The notes beneath the pieces are model-generated. The model saw only the letters and a list, made by a program, of their open reading frames with translations. It had not been told where the DNA came from and ran no database searches. From JAQBXX01 sp963925015 (GTDB lineage Bacteria; Pseudomonadota; Gammaproteobacteria; SURF-13), in NCBI GenBank assembly GCA_963925015.1, contig CAWUTX010000074.1:1-22793 (forward strand): 22,793 nucleotides of DNA, written 5' to 3'. Shown one piece after another: positions 10,658 through 16,908 of this stretch. Position 1 is the first letter of the stretch. Every line of letters begins with the position of its first letter. The translations under genes were made by a program, and so were the position numbers.

Positions 10658-10717
10658 TCTGATATGCTGATGCTGCGCGATAAAGCCGCGCAGCGCCGGT
10701 GAATTTGAACGTTGAGC
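10651..10717 (+). other. attC-like recombination site 1 (right half convincing, left half degenerate)
   Basis: The right end GAATTTGAAC-GTTGAGC (core GTTGAGC at 10711-10717 fits GTTRRRY) closely matches the right end of the good site at 12505-12568 (CAATTTGAAC-GTTAAGC). An 8-bp perfect stem GCTGCGCG (10672-10679) / CGCGCAGC (10687-10694) forms the central hairpin. The left core would be GCCTGAC (10651-10657), one mismatch from RYYYAAC, but the outer-left arm does not pair well and overlaps the palindrome at 10609-10657. The left half has probably been replaced or mutated. Confidence 0.55.
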
Positions 10718-10788
10718 GAGCGTATTGGAGCCGTTGCTCGCGCCATTATTTCTTATACGGGCTCCATCACCATTAGGAGAGGCGCACA

Positions 10789-11259
10789 ATGAAAAATACA
10801 CTTGCTGCCCTATCCGTAGCTGTCGCCGTTGCCTGCCTGGGAGTGCCCGCAAGTTGGGCCGGGGCGGAGGCTCACATGATGGTCACCCCGGCTGATCTTC
10901 AATGGGCTGAGGTGCCGTCACTGCCGCCGGGCGCAAAAGTCTCCGTGATCGAAGGCCCGCTGAACGAGGCGGTGCCCTTTACCCTCGGCCTGAAGCTCCC
11001 TGCCGATTATAAAGTCCCCGCCCACTGGCATCCGGCCATTGTGCATGTCACCGTGATTTCTGGCACCTTCAACATGGGAACCGGGGACATGCTTGATCCG
11101 TCGACAACCAAACCCTTATCGGCGGGTAGTGTCGCAATTATGCCGCCCAAGACCAACCATTTCGCATGGACCAAAGAGGAAACCATCATTCAGGTTCATG
11201 GCGTCGGACCGTGGGCTATCAATTATGTTAACCCGGTGGATGACTCCAGAAAAAAATAG
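10789..11259 (+). CDS. Secreted cupin-domain protein 1 (cassette-encoded)
   Basis: This is a 156-residue protein with a Sec signal peptide (hydrophobic LAALSVAVAVACLGV, likely cleavage after ASWA at residue 24), so it is expected in the periplasm. The mature part is a single small cupin barrel. The first motif is HWH (His79, His81) followed by His86 where canonical cupins have Glu, in HWHPAIVHVTVISG. The second motif is AGSVAIMPPKTNHFAW with His124. Metal binding is likely, though substrate and reaction are unknown; isomerase-, dioxygenase- or sensor-like roles cannot be told apart. ATG 10789 has AGGAG at 10775-10779 with 9-nt spacing. It lies between attC-like sites 1 and 2, so it is the first complete cassette. 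A second secreted cupin follows in the next cassette. Confidence 0.85.
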   Translation: MKNTLAALSVAVAVACLGVPASWAGAEAHMMVTPADLQWAEVPSLPPGAKVSVIEGPLNEAVPFTLGLKLPADYKVPAHWHPAIVHVTVISGTFNMGTGDMLDPSTTKPLSAGSVAIMPPKTNHFAWTKEETIIQVHGVGPWAINYVNPVDDSRKK

Positions 11260-11296
11260 TGCTGTGATGAGCAGGCTTTTGACTTGACGCTCTTCC

Positions 11297-11359
11297 GCCT
11301 AACCTTGCGTTCGGAGGGACGCCGTAAAAGCGCGGCGCCCATCAACTTAGACGTTGGGT
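11297..11359 (+). other. attC recombination site 2
   Basis: The left core GCCTAAC (11297-11303) fits RYYYAAC and the right core GTTGGGT (11353-11359) fits GTTRRRY; total length is 63 bp, within the usual attC range. Between them, the left arm TTGCGTTCGGAGGGACGCCG pairs imperfectly with CGGCGCCCATCAACTTAGAC, giving the folded hairpin that integron integrases recognise. It starts 37 bp after the cupin 1 stop codon and ends 46 bp before the cupin 2 start codon. Confidence 0.85.
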
Positions 11360-11405
11360 GACAATCCAGCTGCACAACACTGTCAACCAAAAGGAGAAAT
11401 CACTT

Positions 11406-11897
11406 ATGTGTCATCAACCCCTGATGGGTCGGTTATTGCAGGCGGCATTGCGTTGTTCGCTGTTGTTCTTGTTGGGCCTGGTCGGCTCGGTTGCTCTCGC
11501 ACAACTGCCTGCTGAGGAGCAGGCGCTGACGCAGACTGCCGGTGATGCGCAGCTTAAGTGGGGGCCCTGCCCGCCGTTTTTGCCCAAAGGATGCGGCATC
11601 GCCGTACTTCACGGCGACCCTGCAAAAGACAACCTCGACGTTTTCTTTAAAGTGCCCGCCAAGTCGACCATCCCGCTTCATTGGCACACTTCCGCAGAGC
11701 GCATGGTGCTGGTAGCGGGCGAGCTTCATGTCACCTATGACGGTCAGAAGAAGGCCGTACTCAAGCCAGGGACTTATGCGTACGGTCCCGCCAAGCGACC
11801 GCACAAGGGCTTCTGCGCCAGCGCTGTCCCATGTGTCCTCTTCATTGCCTTTGAATCGCCGTTGGATGCCGTGCCGGTCGAAGGCCAGTCGAAATAG
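11406..11897 (+). CDS. Secreted cupin-domain protein 2 (cassette-encoded)
   Basis: This is a 163-residue protein with a signal peptide (hydrophobic LLFLLGLVGSVALA, likely cleavage after Ala32), predicted periplasmic. A single cupin domain carries the canonical first motif HWHTSAERMVLVAGEL with His92, His94 and Glu98, and the second motif PGTYAYGPAKRPHKG with His133, a complete four-ligand metal site. Cysteines at 55, 63, 137 and 143 could form disulfides in the periplasm. Substrate unknown. ATG 11406 is preceded by AGGAG at 11392-11396 with 9-nt spacing. A GTG at 11358 in the same frame lies inside the attC site and is rejected. It shares overall plan with cupin 1 but its sequence is divergent, so the two are not a recent duplication. 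Confidence 0.85.
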   Translation: MCHQPLMGRLLQAALRCSLLFLLGLVGSVALAQLPAEEQALTQTAGDAQLKWGPCPPFLPKGCGIAVLHGDPAKDNLDVFFKVPAKSTIPLHWHTSAERMVLVAGELHVTYDGQKKAVLKPGTYAYGPAKRPHKGFCASAVPCVLFIAFESPLDAVPVEGQSK

Positions 11898-11907
11898 AAC
11901 CATTGCC

Positions 11908-11971
11908 GCCCAACTCGGCGGTCAAGCGGGACGCGGCAAAAGCGCGGCGCCCCTCAACTTTACCTGAGGGC
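11908..11971 (+). other. attC-like recombination site 3 with destroyed right core
   Basis: The left core GCCCAAC (11908-11914) fits RYYYAAC, and the inner sequence AAAAGCGCGGCGCCC-CTCAACTT matches site 2 closely. At the place of the right core, aligned to GTTGGGT in site 2, the sequence is TGAGGGC (11965-11971). The RRRY half is kept but the invariant GTT, where the strand exchange takes place, is lost. By known integron chemistry this site should be inactive, locking the cupin 2 cassette to the brnTA unit. Confidence 0.65.
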
Positions 11972-11974
11972 CTT

Positions 11975-12001
11975 CCATACCGACGTATGGCTTTTTATAT
12001 T
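11975..12001 (+). promoter_or_regulatory. Palindrome CCATAC-CGAC-GTATGG and -10-like TATATT upstream of brnT
   Basis: A perfect 6-bp inverted repeat (CCATAC 11975-11980, GTATGG 11985-11990, loop CGAC) is followed by CTTTTT and a TATATT hexamer (11996-12001), 21 bp before the brnT ATG. BrnA-type ribbon-helix-helix antitoxins repress their own promoter through palindromes, so this could be the operator. Alternatively, the hairpin plus T-run could act as a weak terminator for the cupin cassette. No good -35 hexamer is visible. Confidence 0.35.
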
Positions 12002-12022
12002 GCCAAGTGCTAATCTTCGCTC

Positions 12023-12313
12023 ATGGCAGAAACTCCCTTTGGTTGGGATACCGACAAGGACGCCGAAAACCAGCAAAAGCACGGCGTTTCATTCAATTGT
12101 GCCCAGCATGCATTTGACGACCCACGACGCGTGATTGCCAAGGACATCACTCACAGTCAAACCGAAGAGCGGTTCTATTGTTTCGGAGAGGTTGATAGTG
12201 CGATTATTACGGTGCGATTCACATATCGCGCTTCTGTTATTCGAATCATCGGCGCAGGCTATTGGCGCAAAGGAAAGGTAATTTATGAGCGCGAAAATCA
12301 AATACACAGATGA
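12023..12313 (+). CDS. brnT: BrnT family toxin (DUF497)
   Basis: This is the toxin of a type II BrnT/BrnA module. BrnT proteins are small RelE-fold ribonucleases that block translation when free of antitoxin. The 96-residue product shows the family pattern: an N-terminal FGWDTDKDAENQQKHGVSF segment (the WD..K...N..KHGVSF signature), then FDDP, a central DITHSQTEERFYCFGEVDS stretch, and the C-terminal IIGAGYWRKGKVIYERE. The usual RIISAR-type segment reads RIIGAG here, so one commonly conserved arginine is replaced; activity is therefore not certain. It overlaps brnA by 29 nt in the standard toxin-first order, and sits in an integron cassette, a frequent location for such stabilising modules. 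Confidence 0.85.
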   Translation: MAETPFGWDTDKDAENQQKHGVSFNCAQHAFDDPRRVIAKDITHSQTEERFYCFGEVDSAIITVRFTYRASVIRIIGAGYWRKGKVIYERENQIHR

Positions 12314-12566
12314 ACCCCTTGGCAAGACTCAAGTGGTTACTGACTTTCTTCCCTCCCCAAGCGAATTAGCTTTTCGAGAGGAAGGCGTGAAAGTTACGCT
12401 TGCTCTGAGCAAAAAAAGCATTGATTTTTTCAAGACCGAAGCCACGAAGCATCACACCCAGTACCAACGCATGATTCGTCGGCTTCTTGACTCTTATGTT
12501 GATGCCCTAACTCCGCGTTCAAGCGGGGCGCGCCAAAAGCGGCGCACCCCTCAATTTGAACGTTAA
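12285..12566 (+). CDS. brnA: BrnA family antitoxin with attC-encoded C-terminus
   Basis: This is the antitoxin and autorepressor of the BrnTA pair. The 93-residue product has a C-terminal ribbon-helix-helix type region (VKVTLALSKKSIDFFKTEATKHHTQYQRMIRRLLDSYV, about 36-72), expected to bind operator DNA, and an N-terminal part expected to bind BrnT. ATG 12285 lies within brnT and has the purine-rich AGGAAAGG just upstream. The frame does not stop before the attC site: residues from about 74 on (DALTPRSSGARQKRRTPQFER) are translated from attC 12505-12568, and the TAA stop uses bases of the right core. This tail is an outcome of cassette context, not part of the conserved fold. Confidence 0.85.
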   Translation: MSAKIKYTDEPLGKTQVVTDFLPSPSELAFREEGVKVTLALSKKSIDFFKTEATKHHTQYQRMIRRLLDSYVDALTPRSSGARQKRRTPQFER

Positions 12567-12568
12567 GC
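12505..12568 (+). other. attC recombination site 4
   Basis: The left core CCCTAAC (12505-12511) is one base from RYYYAAC. The right core GTTAAGC (12562-12568) fits GTTRRRY perfectly. The arms CGTTCAAGCGGGG and CCCCTCAATTTGAACG pair well around the inner CGCGCC-AAAA-GCGGCG segment. Length is 64 bp. It overlaps the brnA coding end and is the right-hand border of the cassette array before tpiA. Confidence 0.85.
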
Positions 12569-12710
12569 ATCTTCACGAATCTCACATCGGGCACTGCAAT
12601 CAGGCCATTATTTTTGACTTTGAAAGTCCTCTGGGTAGGCAAAATTGATCTTTTCCCTTCGGCCCGGTAAGCTCTTGCTCCTTTGATACCTTTCGCCGCA
12701 AGGGGAACAC

Positions 12711-13463
12711 ATGCGCCAAAAGCTGGTGGTTGGAAACTGGAAGATGCAGGGTTCCCGTGCCGGCGTGAAGGCGCTGATTGCGGGCGTCAAGCAAGGTATT
12801 GCTGCGGTCAAGACGGCTCGGGTGGCGGTGTGTCCTCCGGCTGTATTTCTCCATGAGGTTGAAGCGCTGCTCACGGGGTCGTCTATTGCCTGGGGCGCGC
12901 AGAATCTATGTGATGAACCTGCCGGTGCTTATACCGGCGAAATCTCGGCGGGCATGCTGCTTGAGTTCGGCTGCCGTTATGTGATCGTCGGTCACTCCGA
13001 GCGCCGTGCCTTGTATGGTGAGAGCGATGCGCTGGTGGCGCGGAAGTACGCACTGGCTGTTAAAAGCGGTCTGATCCCTATTTTCTGTGTCGGCGAGCAA
13101 CTGGCGGAGCGTGAGGGTGGGCAGACAGAGGTGGTGGTGGCGCGTCAACTGGACGCGGTGCTCAGTCACTCGGGCGTGGCGGCGTTGCAGCAGGGGGTGG
13201 TCGCGTATGAGCCGGTGTGGGCCATAGGCACCGGCAAGACGGCCACACCGGAACAGGCGCAGCAGGTGCACGCCTTCATCCGCGAGCGCGTGGCGCGGCA
13301 CGATGCTACAATAGCCGCCGGTTTGCAAATACTGTACGGCGGCAGTGTGAAGGCCGCGAATGCGGCGGAGCTGTTCGGGAGGCCGGATATCGATGGCGGC
13401 CTGATCGGCGGTGCGTCGCTGAATGCAGAGGAATTTTTGGCAATTTGTCAGGCGGCAGGGTAA
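12711..13463 (+). CDS. tpiA: Triosephosphate isomerase
   Basis: TpiA interconverts dihydroxyacetone phosphate and glyceraldehyde 3-phosphate in glycolysis and gluconeogenesis. The 250-residue TIM barrel has all catalytic residues: Lys11 in GNWKM, His95 in VGHSERR and Glu167 in AYEPVWAIGTGK, whose last part is the flexible lid over the active site. The phosphate-binding YGGSVKAANA and GGLIGGASL segments follow. ATG 12711 has AAGGGGA immediately upstream. The 142-bp gap between attC site 4 and the start has no gene. TTGACT at 12614-12619 is a possible -35 but no good -10 follows. secG starts 3 bp after the stop. Confidence 0.97.
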   Translation: MRQKLVVGNWKMQGSRAGVKALIAGVKQGIAAVKTARVAVCPPAVFLHEVEALLTGSSIAWGAQNLCDEPAGAYTGEISAGMLLEFGCRYVIVGHSERRALYGESDALVARKYALAVKSGLIPIFCVGEQLAEREGGQTEVVVARQLDAVLSHSGVAALQQGVVAYEPVWAIGTGKTATPEQAQQVHAFIRERVARHDATIAAGLQILYGGSVKAANAAELFGRPDIDGGLIGGASLNAEEFLAICQAAG

Positions 13464-13466
13464 ACA

Positions 13467-13850
13467 ATGTATACGGCTTTATTGATATTGGATGTACTGG
13501 TGGCGATCAGCCTGGTCGGGCTGATTCTGATCCAGCAGGGGAAGGGGGCGGATGTCGGAGCCGCCTTCGGCAGCGGGGCATCGCAGACGGTGTTCGGCAG
13601 TCAGGGCTCGGCGTCGTTTCTCACGCACACCACGGCGGTGCTCGGGGCGCTGTTTTTCAGCCTCAGCCTCGCGCTGGCCTACCTTTCCGGCCAGCATATC
13701 GAGAAGAAAAGCGTGACGGATATCATCGCGCCTATTACAGCGCCGACCACTATGTTGCCCAAGGCCCCGATGAGCGGCACAACGCCGGTTCCCGCAATGC
13801 CAGCACAGGCCCCGCCTGCTTCAGGCGCGCCTGCTGATGTACCCAAGTAG
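13467..13850 (+). CDS. secG: Protein translocase subunit SecG
   Basis: SecG is the small accessory subunit of the SecYEG translocon in the inner membrane and stimulates SecA-driven export. The 127-residue product has two membrane segments (about 2-22 and 55-77) flanking the conserved loop LIQQGKGADVGAAFGSGASQTVFGSQGS. A longer proline- and alanine-rich C-terminal tail (about 98-127) is typical of SecG in many proteobacteria. It follows tpiA by 3 bp and precedes tRNA-Leu by 14 bp, the classic tpiA-secG-leu tRNA order. Confidence 0.96.
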   Translation: MYTALLILDVLVAISLVGLILIQQGKGADVGAAFGSGASQTVFGSQGSASFLTHTTAVLGALFFSLSLALAYLSGQHIEKKSVTDIIAPITAPTTMLPKAPMSGTTPVPAMPAQAPPASGAPADVPK

Positions 13851-13864
13851 CTAGAAAAACCCCA

Positions 13865-13949
13865 GCCGATGTGGTGGAATTGGTAGACACGCAGCCTTGA
13901 GGTGGCTGTGGCGCAAGCTGTGCCGGTTCGAGTCCGGCCATCGGCACCA
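13865..13949 (+). tRNA. tRNA-Leu (anticodon GAG), CCA encoded
   Basis: A class II tRNA of 85 nt. The acceptor stem GCCGATG pairs with CATCGGC, followed by discriminator A and an encoded CCA (13947-13949). The anticodon loop TTGAGGT between stems CAGCC and GGCTG places the anticodon GAG at 13899-13901, reading CUC/CUU leucine codons. A long variable arm (TGTGGCGCAAGCTGTG region) and the T-arm CCGGTTCGAGTCCGG complete the fold. It is the counterpart of the leucine tRNA that follows secG in E. coli. Confidence 0.97.
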
Positions 13950-13998
13950 ATTATTAGAGTTCCTGTCCTGAAAATACCCCGAGAATAAAAATTAAGAC

Positions 13999-14026
13999 TT
14001 GACTAAACCTCCCATTCCAATAAAGT
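13999..14026 (+). promoter_or_regulatory. Candidate sigma-70 promoter for the nuo operon
   Basis: TTGACT (13999-14004) and TAAAGT (14021-14026) are separated by 16 nt, about 95 bp before the nuoA ATG, in the only sizeable gap (172 bp) between the tRNA and the operon. A second TTGACG at 14035 has no good -10. The call is by hexamer match only. Confidence 0.35.
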
Positions 14027-14121
14027 AGAAGGGCTTGACGGTCGGTAATTCCGGCACACTGCAAGGTGCATGAATTCACCCCACAAAACAGAGGCGATTG
14101 CTAAGTAAACACGCACTACTC

Positions 14122-14478
14122 ATGTTGGAAAATTATCTACCCATTCTGATTTTCGTCGCTGTTGGCATTGCCTTCGGTGCGCTGCCGATTGGGCTCGGCT
14201 ACATACTGGCGCTGCAGCGCCCGGACAGCGCAAAGCTTTCCCCGTATGAATGCGGCTTCGAGGCCTTTGAAGACTCGCGCATGAAGTTCGATGTGCGCTA
14301 TTACCTGGTCGCCATCCTGTTTATCATCTTCGATCTTGAAATCGCCTTCCTGTTTCCGTGGGCCATGGTGTTGAAGGAAATCGGCCTGTTCGGTTTTATG
14401 GCAATGGCGGTGTTTCTCGGCATTCTGGTCATCGGTTTCATCTACGAATGGAAAAAAGGCGCCCTGGAGTGGGAATGA
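14122..14478 (+). CDS. nuoA: NADH-quinone oxidoreductase subunit A
   Basis: NuoA is a small membrane subunit of respiratory complex I, next to the quinone-binding junction. The 118-residue product has three membrane segments (about 6-28, 62-84 and 88-110) and the conserved loop KLSPYECGFEAFEDSRMKFDVRYYLVAILFIIFDLEIAFLFPW, including the conserved Cys and the acidic residues of the mobile loop. ATG 14122 gives the family start MLENYLPI; the TTG at 14098 would add eight residues and is less likely, although neither has a strong ribosome site. It is the first gene of a + strand nuo operon in which nuoA to nuoI are contiguous. Confidence 0.95.
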   Translation: MLENYLPILIFVAVGIAFGALPIGLGYILALQRPDSAKLSPYECGFEAFEDSRMKFDVRYYLVAILFIIFDLEIAFLFPWAMVLKEIGLFGFMAMAVFLGILVIGFIYEWKKGALEWE

Positions 14479-14482
14479 CCTC

Positions 14483-14959
14483 ATGGCATTAGAAGGAAAA
14501 TTGGAGCAGGGTTGGGTGACGACCAACCTCGACACCGTCATTAACTGGGCGCGCACCGGCTCGCTCTGGCCGATGACGTTCGGGCTGGCCTGCTGCGCCG
14601 TGGAGATGATGCACGCCGGCGCGTCGCGCTATGATCTGGATCGTTTCGGTGTGGTGTTTCGTCCCAGTCCGCGCCAGTCTGACGTGATGATCGTGGCCGG
14701 GACGCTAGTGAACAAGATGGCCCCGGCGCTGCGCAAGGTGTATGACCAGATGGCCGAGCCGCGCTGGGTGATTTCGATGGGCTCGTGCGCCAACGGCGGC
14801 GGTTATTATCACTATTCTTATGCCGTGGTGCGCGGCTGTGATCGCATCGTACCGGTGGATATTTACGTCCCCGGTTGTCCGCCTACTGCGGAAGCACTTC
14901 TGTACGGCATTATCCAGCTACAGAATAAAATCAAACGCACCAACACCATCGCGCGCTGA
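14483..14959 (+). CDS. nuoB: NADH-quinone oxidoreductase subunit B
   Basis: NuoB carries the terminal iron-sulfur cluster N2, which passes electrons to quinone. The 158-residue product has the N2 ligands: the tandem Cys37-Cys38 in GLACCAVEMM, Cys102 in SMGSCANGGG and Cys132 in VPGCPPTAEALL. Length and the central segment RQSDVMIVAGTLVNKMAP match the family. It starts 4 bp after nuoA. Confidence 0.97.
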   Translation: MALEGKLEQGWVTTNLDTVINWARTGSLWPMTFGLACCAVEMMHAGASRYDLDRFGVVFRPSPRQSDVMIVAGTLVNKMAPALRKVYDQMAEPRWVISMGSCANGGGYYHYSYAVVRGCDRIVPVDIYVPGCPPTAEALLYGIIQLQNKIKRTNTIAR

Positions 14960-14975
14960 TTCAACGGTGCCCCTT

Positions 14976-15671
14976 ATGCCTGATATGGCTCAGACACTGG
15001 TTGCGCGTCTCCAGCAGCGCTTCGGGGATACGCTCAGCGCATGCCATGCGGCCCATGGCGAGGTGACTATTGAACTGCCGCGCGCGCATCTGCTCGCGGT
15101 ATGCTGCGCGCTGCGTGATGAGCCTGCGTTTGCCTTCGAGCAGCTCATGGATTTGTGCGGCGTCGATTACCTGCATTATGGTCAAGGTTCGCGCGGCGAA
15201 ATCGGCCTGATCGCCGAAGACGTAATCGAATACCCCGAATATCCGGAACAGCGCTGGCAAGGTCCGCGCTTTGCGGTGGTCTACCATCTGCTCTCAATTC
15301 AGCACAACCAGCGTCTGCGCCTCAAGGTATTCCTCACTGAGGACATGCTGGCGACCGATTCCGTGGTGGATATCTGGGCCGGAGCCAACTGGTTTGAGCG
15401 CGAGGCGTTCGACCTGTTTGGCATTCTGTTCGAGGGGCACCCCGACTTGCGTCGCATCCTCACCGATTACGGCTTCATCGGCCACCCCATGCGCAAGGAC
15501 TTCCCGCTCATCGGCCAGGTCGAAATGCGTTACGACGCCGAGAAGCAGCGTGTGGTCTATGAGCCGGTGAGCATCGAGCTGCGCGTGACGGTGCCGCGCG
15601 TGATCAGGCGCGATCAACGCTATGTAGTGGGTACTGTGAAAGATAAAGCGGCCAGCGATGGAACTTCATAA
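14976..15671 (+). CDS. nuoC: NADH-quinone oxidoreductase subunit C
   Basis: NuoC is the 30-kDa-type peripheral-arm subunit that packs against NuoD; it is a separate gene here, not the NuoCD fusion of E. coli. The 231-residue product shows FEQLMDLCGVDYLHYG, the central WAGANWFEREAFDLFGILFEGHPDLRRILTDYGFIGHPMRKDFPLIG signature and a C-terminal RVTVPRVI segment. ATG 14976 is chosen because the longer frame from 14820 would run through the end of nuoB; ATG 14985 is an alternative. No strong ribosome site is visible. Its 3' end overlaps nuoD by 14 nt. Confidence 0.95.
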   Translation: MPDMAQTLVARLQQRFGDTLSACHAAHGEVTIELPRAHLLAVCCALRDEPAFAFEQLMDLCGVDYLHYGQGSRGEIGLIAEDVIEYPEYPEQRWQGPRFAVVYHLLSIQHNQRLRLKVFLTEDMLATDSVVDIWAGANWFEREAFDLFGILFEGHPDLRRILTDYGFIGHPMRKDFPLIGQVEMRYDAEKQRVVYEPVSIELRVTVPRVIRRDQRYVVGTVKDKAASDGTS

Positions 15672-16908
15672 TTACACCATGAATTTCGGCCCGCAGCACC
15701 CGTCGGCGCACGGTGTGCTGCGTCTGGTGCTGGAAATGGACGGCGAAGTGATCCAGCGCGCCGATCCGCACATCGGGTTGTTGCATCGCGGCACCGAGAA
15801 ACTTGTCGAGAGCAAGCCCTATAACCAGAGCATCGGCTACATGGATCGCCTCGACTATGTGTCCATGATGTGCAACGAGCACGGCTATGTGCTCGTCATG
15901 GAAAAGTTGCTCGGCATCGAGCCGCCGCTGCGCGCGCAATATATTCGTGTGATGTTCGATGAAATCACGCGCGTCCTCAACCATCTGCTGTGGCTCGGCG
16001 CGCACGCGCTCGACATCGGCGCAATGACGGTGTTCCTGTACGCTTTCCGTGAACGCGAAGACCTGATGGATTGCTACGAAGCGGTGTCTGGTGCGCGCCT
16101 GCATGCCACTTACTACCGTCCGGGCGGCGTATACCGTGATCTCCCAGACGCCATGCCGCAGTACAAGGTGTCGCCCTGGCACAATGACAAGGAAACTGCG
16201 GCCCGTAACCATAATCGCCACGGCTCATTGCTCGACTTCATCGAAGACTTTACCGTGCGCTTTCCGGCCTATGTCGATGAATATGAAAATCTGCTCACCG
16301 ACAATCGTATCTGGAAACAGCGCACGGTGGACATCGGCGTAGTGACACCGGAACGCGCGCTGCAACTCGGGTTTTCCGGCCCCATGCTGCGCGGTTCCGG
16401 CATCGCCTGGGACCTGCGCAAGAAGCAGCCGTATGAGGTGTACGACCGGCTTGATTTCGACATCCCCATCGGTGTCAACGGCGACTGCTACGACCGCTAT
16501 CTGGTGCGTATCGAAGAGATGCGCCAGTCCAACCGCATCATCAAGCAATGCATTGCCTGGCTGCGCGAAAATCCGGGTGCGGTGATGATCGACGATCACA
16601 AGATCGCGCCGCCCAGGCGTTCGCAGATGAAGGGCGACATGGAGTCGCTGATTCATCACTTCAAGCTGTTTACCGAGGGCTTCTGCATTCCGGAAGGTGA
16701 GGCTTACGCGGCAGTTGAGGCGCCCAAAGGCGAGTTCGGTGTGTATCTGGTGTCGGATGGCGCCAACAAGCCCTATCGCCTGAAGGTGCGTGCGCCGGGC
16801 TTCGCCCACATTTCAGCGCTGGACGAAATGGTACGCGGGCACATGCTCGCGGATGTGGTGGCCATCATCGGCACGCAGGATATTGTATTCGGCGAGGTCG
16901 ATCGCTGA
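15658..16908 (+). CDS. nuoD: NADH-quinone oxidoreductase subunit D
   Basis: NuoD is the 49-kDa-type subunit that forms much of the quinone-binding pocket with NuoB. The 416-residue product begins MELHNYTMNFGPQHPSAHGVLRLVLEMDGE, with the GPQHPSAHG quinone-site loop, then HIGLLHRGTEKLVE, YMDRLDYVSMMCNEHGY and a C-terminal RAPGFAHISALDEMVRGHMLADVVAIIGTQDIVFGEVDR ending. It overlaps nuoC by 14 nt and its stop overlaps the nuoE start by one base (TGATG), indicating coupled translation. Confidence 0.97.
   Translation: MELHNYTMNFGPQHPSAHGVLRLVLEMDGEVIQRADPHIGLLHRGTEKLVESKPYNQSIGYMDRLDYVSMMCNEHGYVLVMEKLLGIEPPLRAQYIRVMFDEITRVLNHLLWLGAHALDIGAMTVFLYAFREREDLMDCYEAVSGARLHATYYRPGGVYRDLPDAMPQYKVSPWHNDKETAARNHNRHGSLLDFIEDFTVRFPAYVDEYENLLTDNRIWKQRTVDIGVVTPERALQLGFSGPMLRGSGIAWDLRKKQPYEVYDRLDFDIPIGVNGDCYDRYLVRIEEMRQSNRIIKQCIAWLRENPGAVMIDDHKIAPPRRSQMKGDMESLIHHFKLFTEGFCIPEGEAYAAVEAPKGEFGVYLVSDGANKPYRLKVRAPGFAHISALDEMVRGHMLADVVAIIGTQDIVFGEVDR

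Larger units (their letters stand above)
10651..12568 (+). mobile_element. Integron-type gene cassette array without integrase (CALIN)
   Basis: Three gene units, each followed by an attC-like site in the same orientation, lie between glmM and tpiA: secreted cupin 1, secreted cupin 2 and brnTA. The sites at 11297-11359, 11908-11971 and 12505-12568 share a family core (AAAAGCGCGGCGCCC with TCAACTT in the first two; AAAAGCGGCGCACCCC with TCAATTT in the third). Each has a left core close to RYYYAAC, and two have a perfect GTTRRRY right core. A fourth, half-degenerate site opens the array. All coding sequences read toward their own attC, as in integron cassettes. No tyrosine recombinase (IntI) or attI is visible in the window. 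The class name follows established integron nomenclature; that the array is stranded or old is inference. Confidence 0.8.

Noticed and set aside
11358..11405. N-terminal extension of cupin 2 from GTG 11358
   Set aside because: The GTG lies in the right core of attC site 2, and the extension would bury the signal peptide; ATG 11406 has a good AGGAG site.
12614..12641. TTGACT with TAGGCA as a tpiA promoter
   Set aside because: The -35 hexamer is good, but the -10 matches the consensus in only two positions at a usable spacing.
13217..13837. 206-codon + strand frame across tpiA and secG
   Set aside because: It overlaps two clearly identified genes in another frame and has Arg/Gly/Cys-rich shadow composition.
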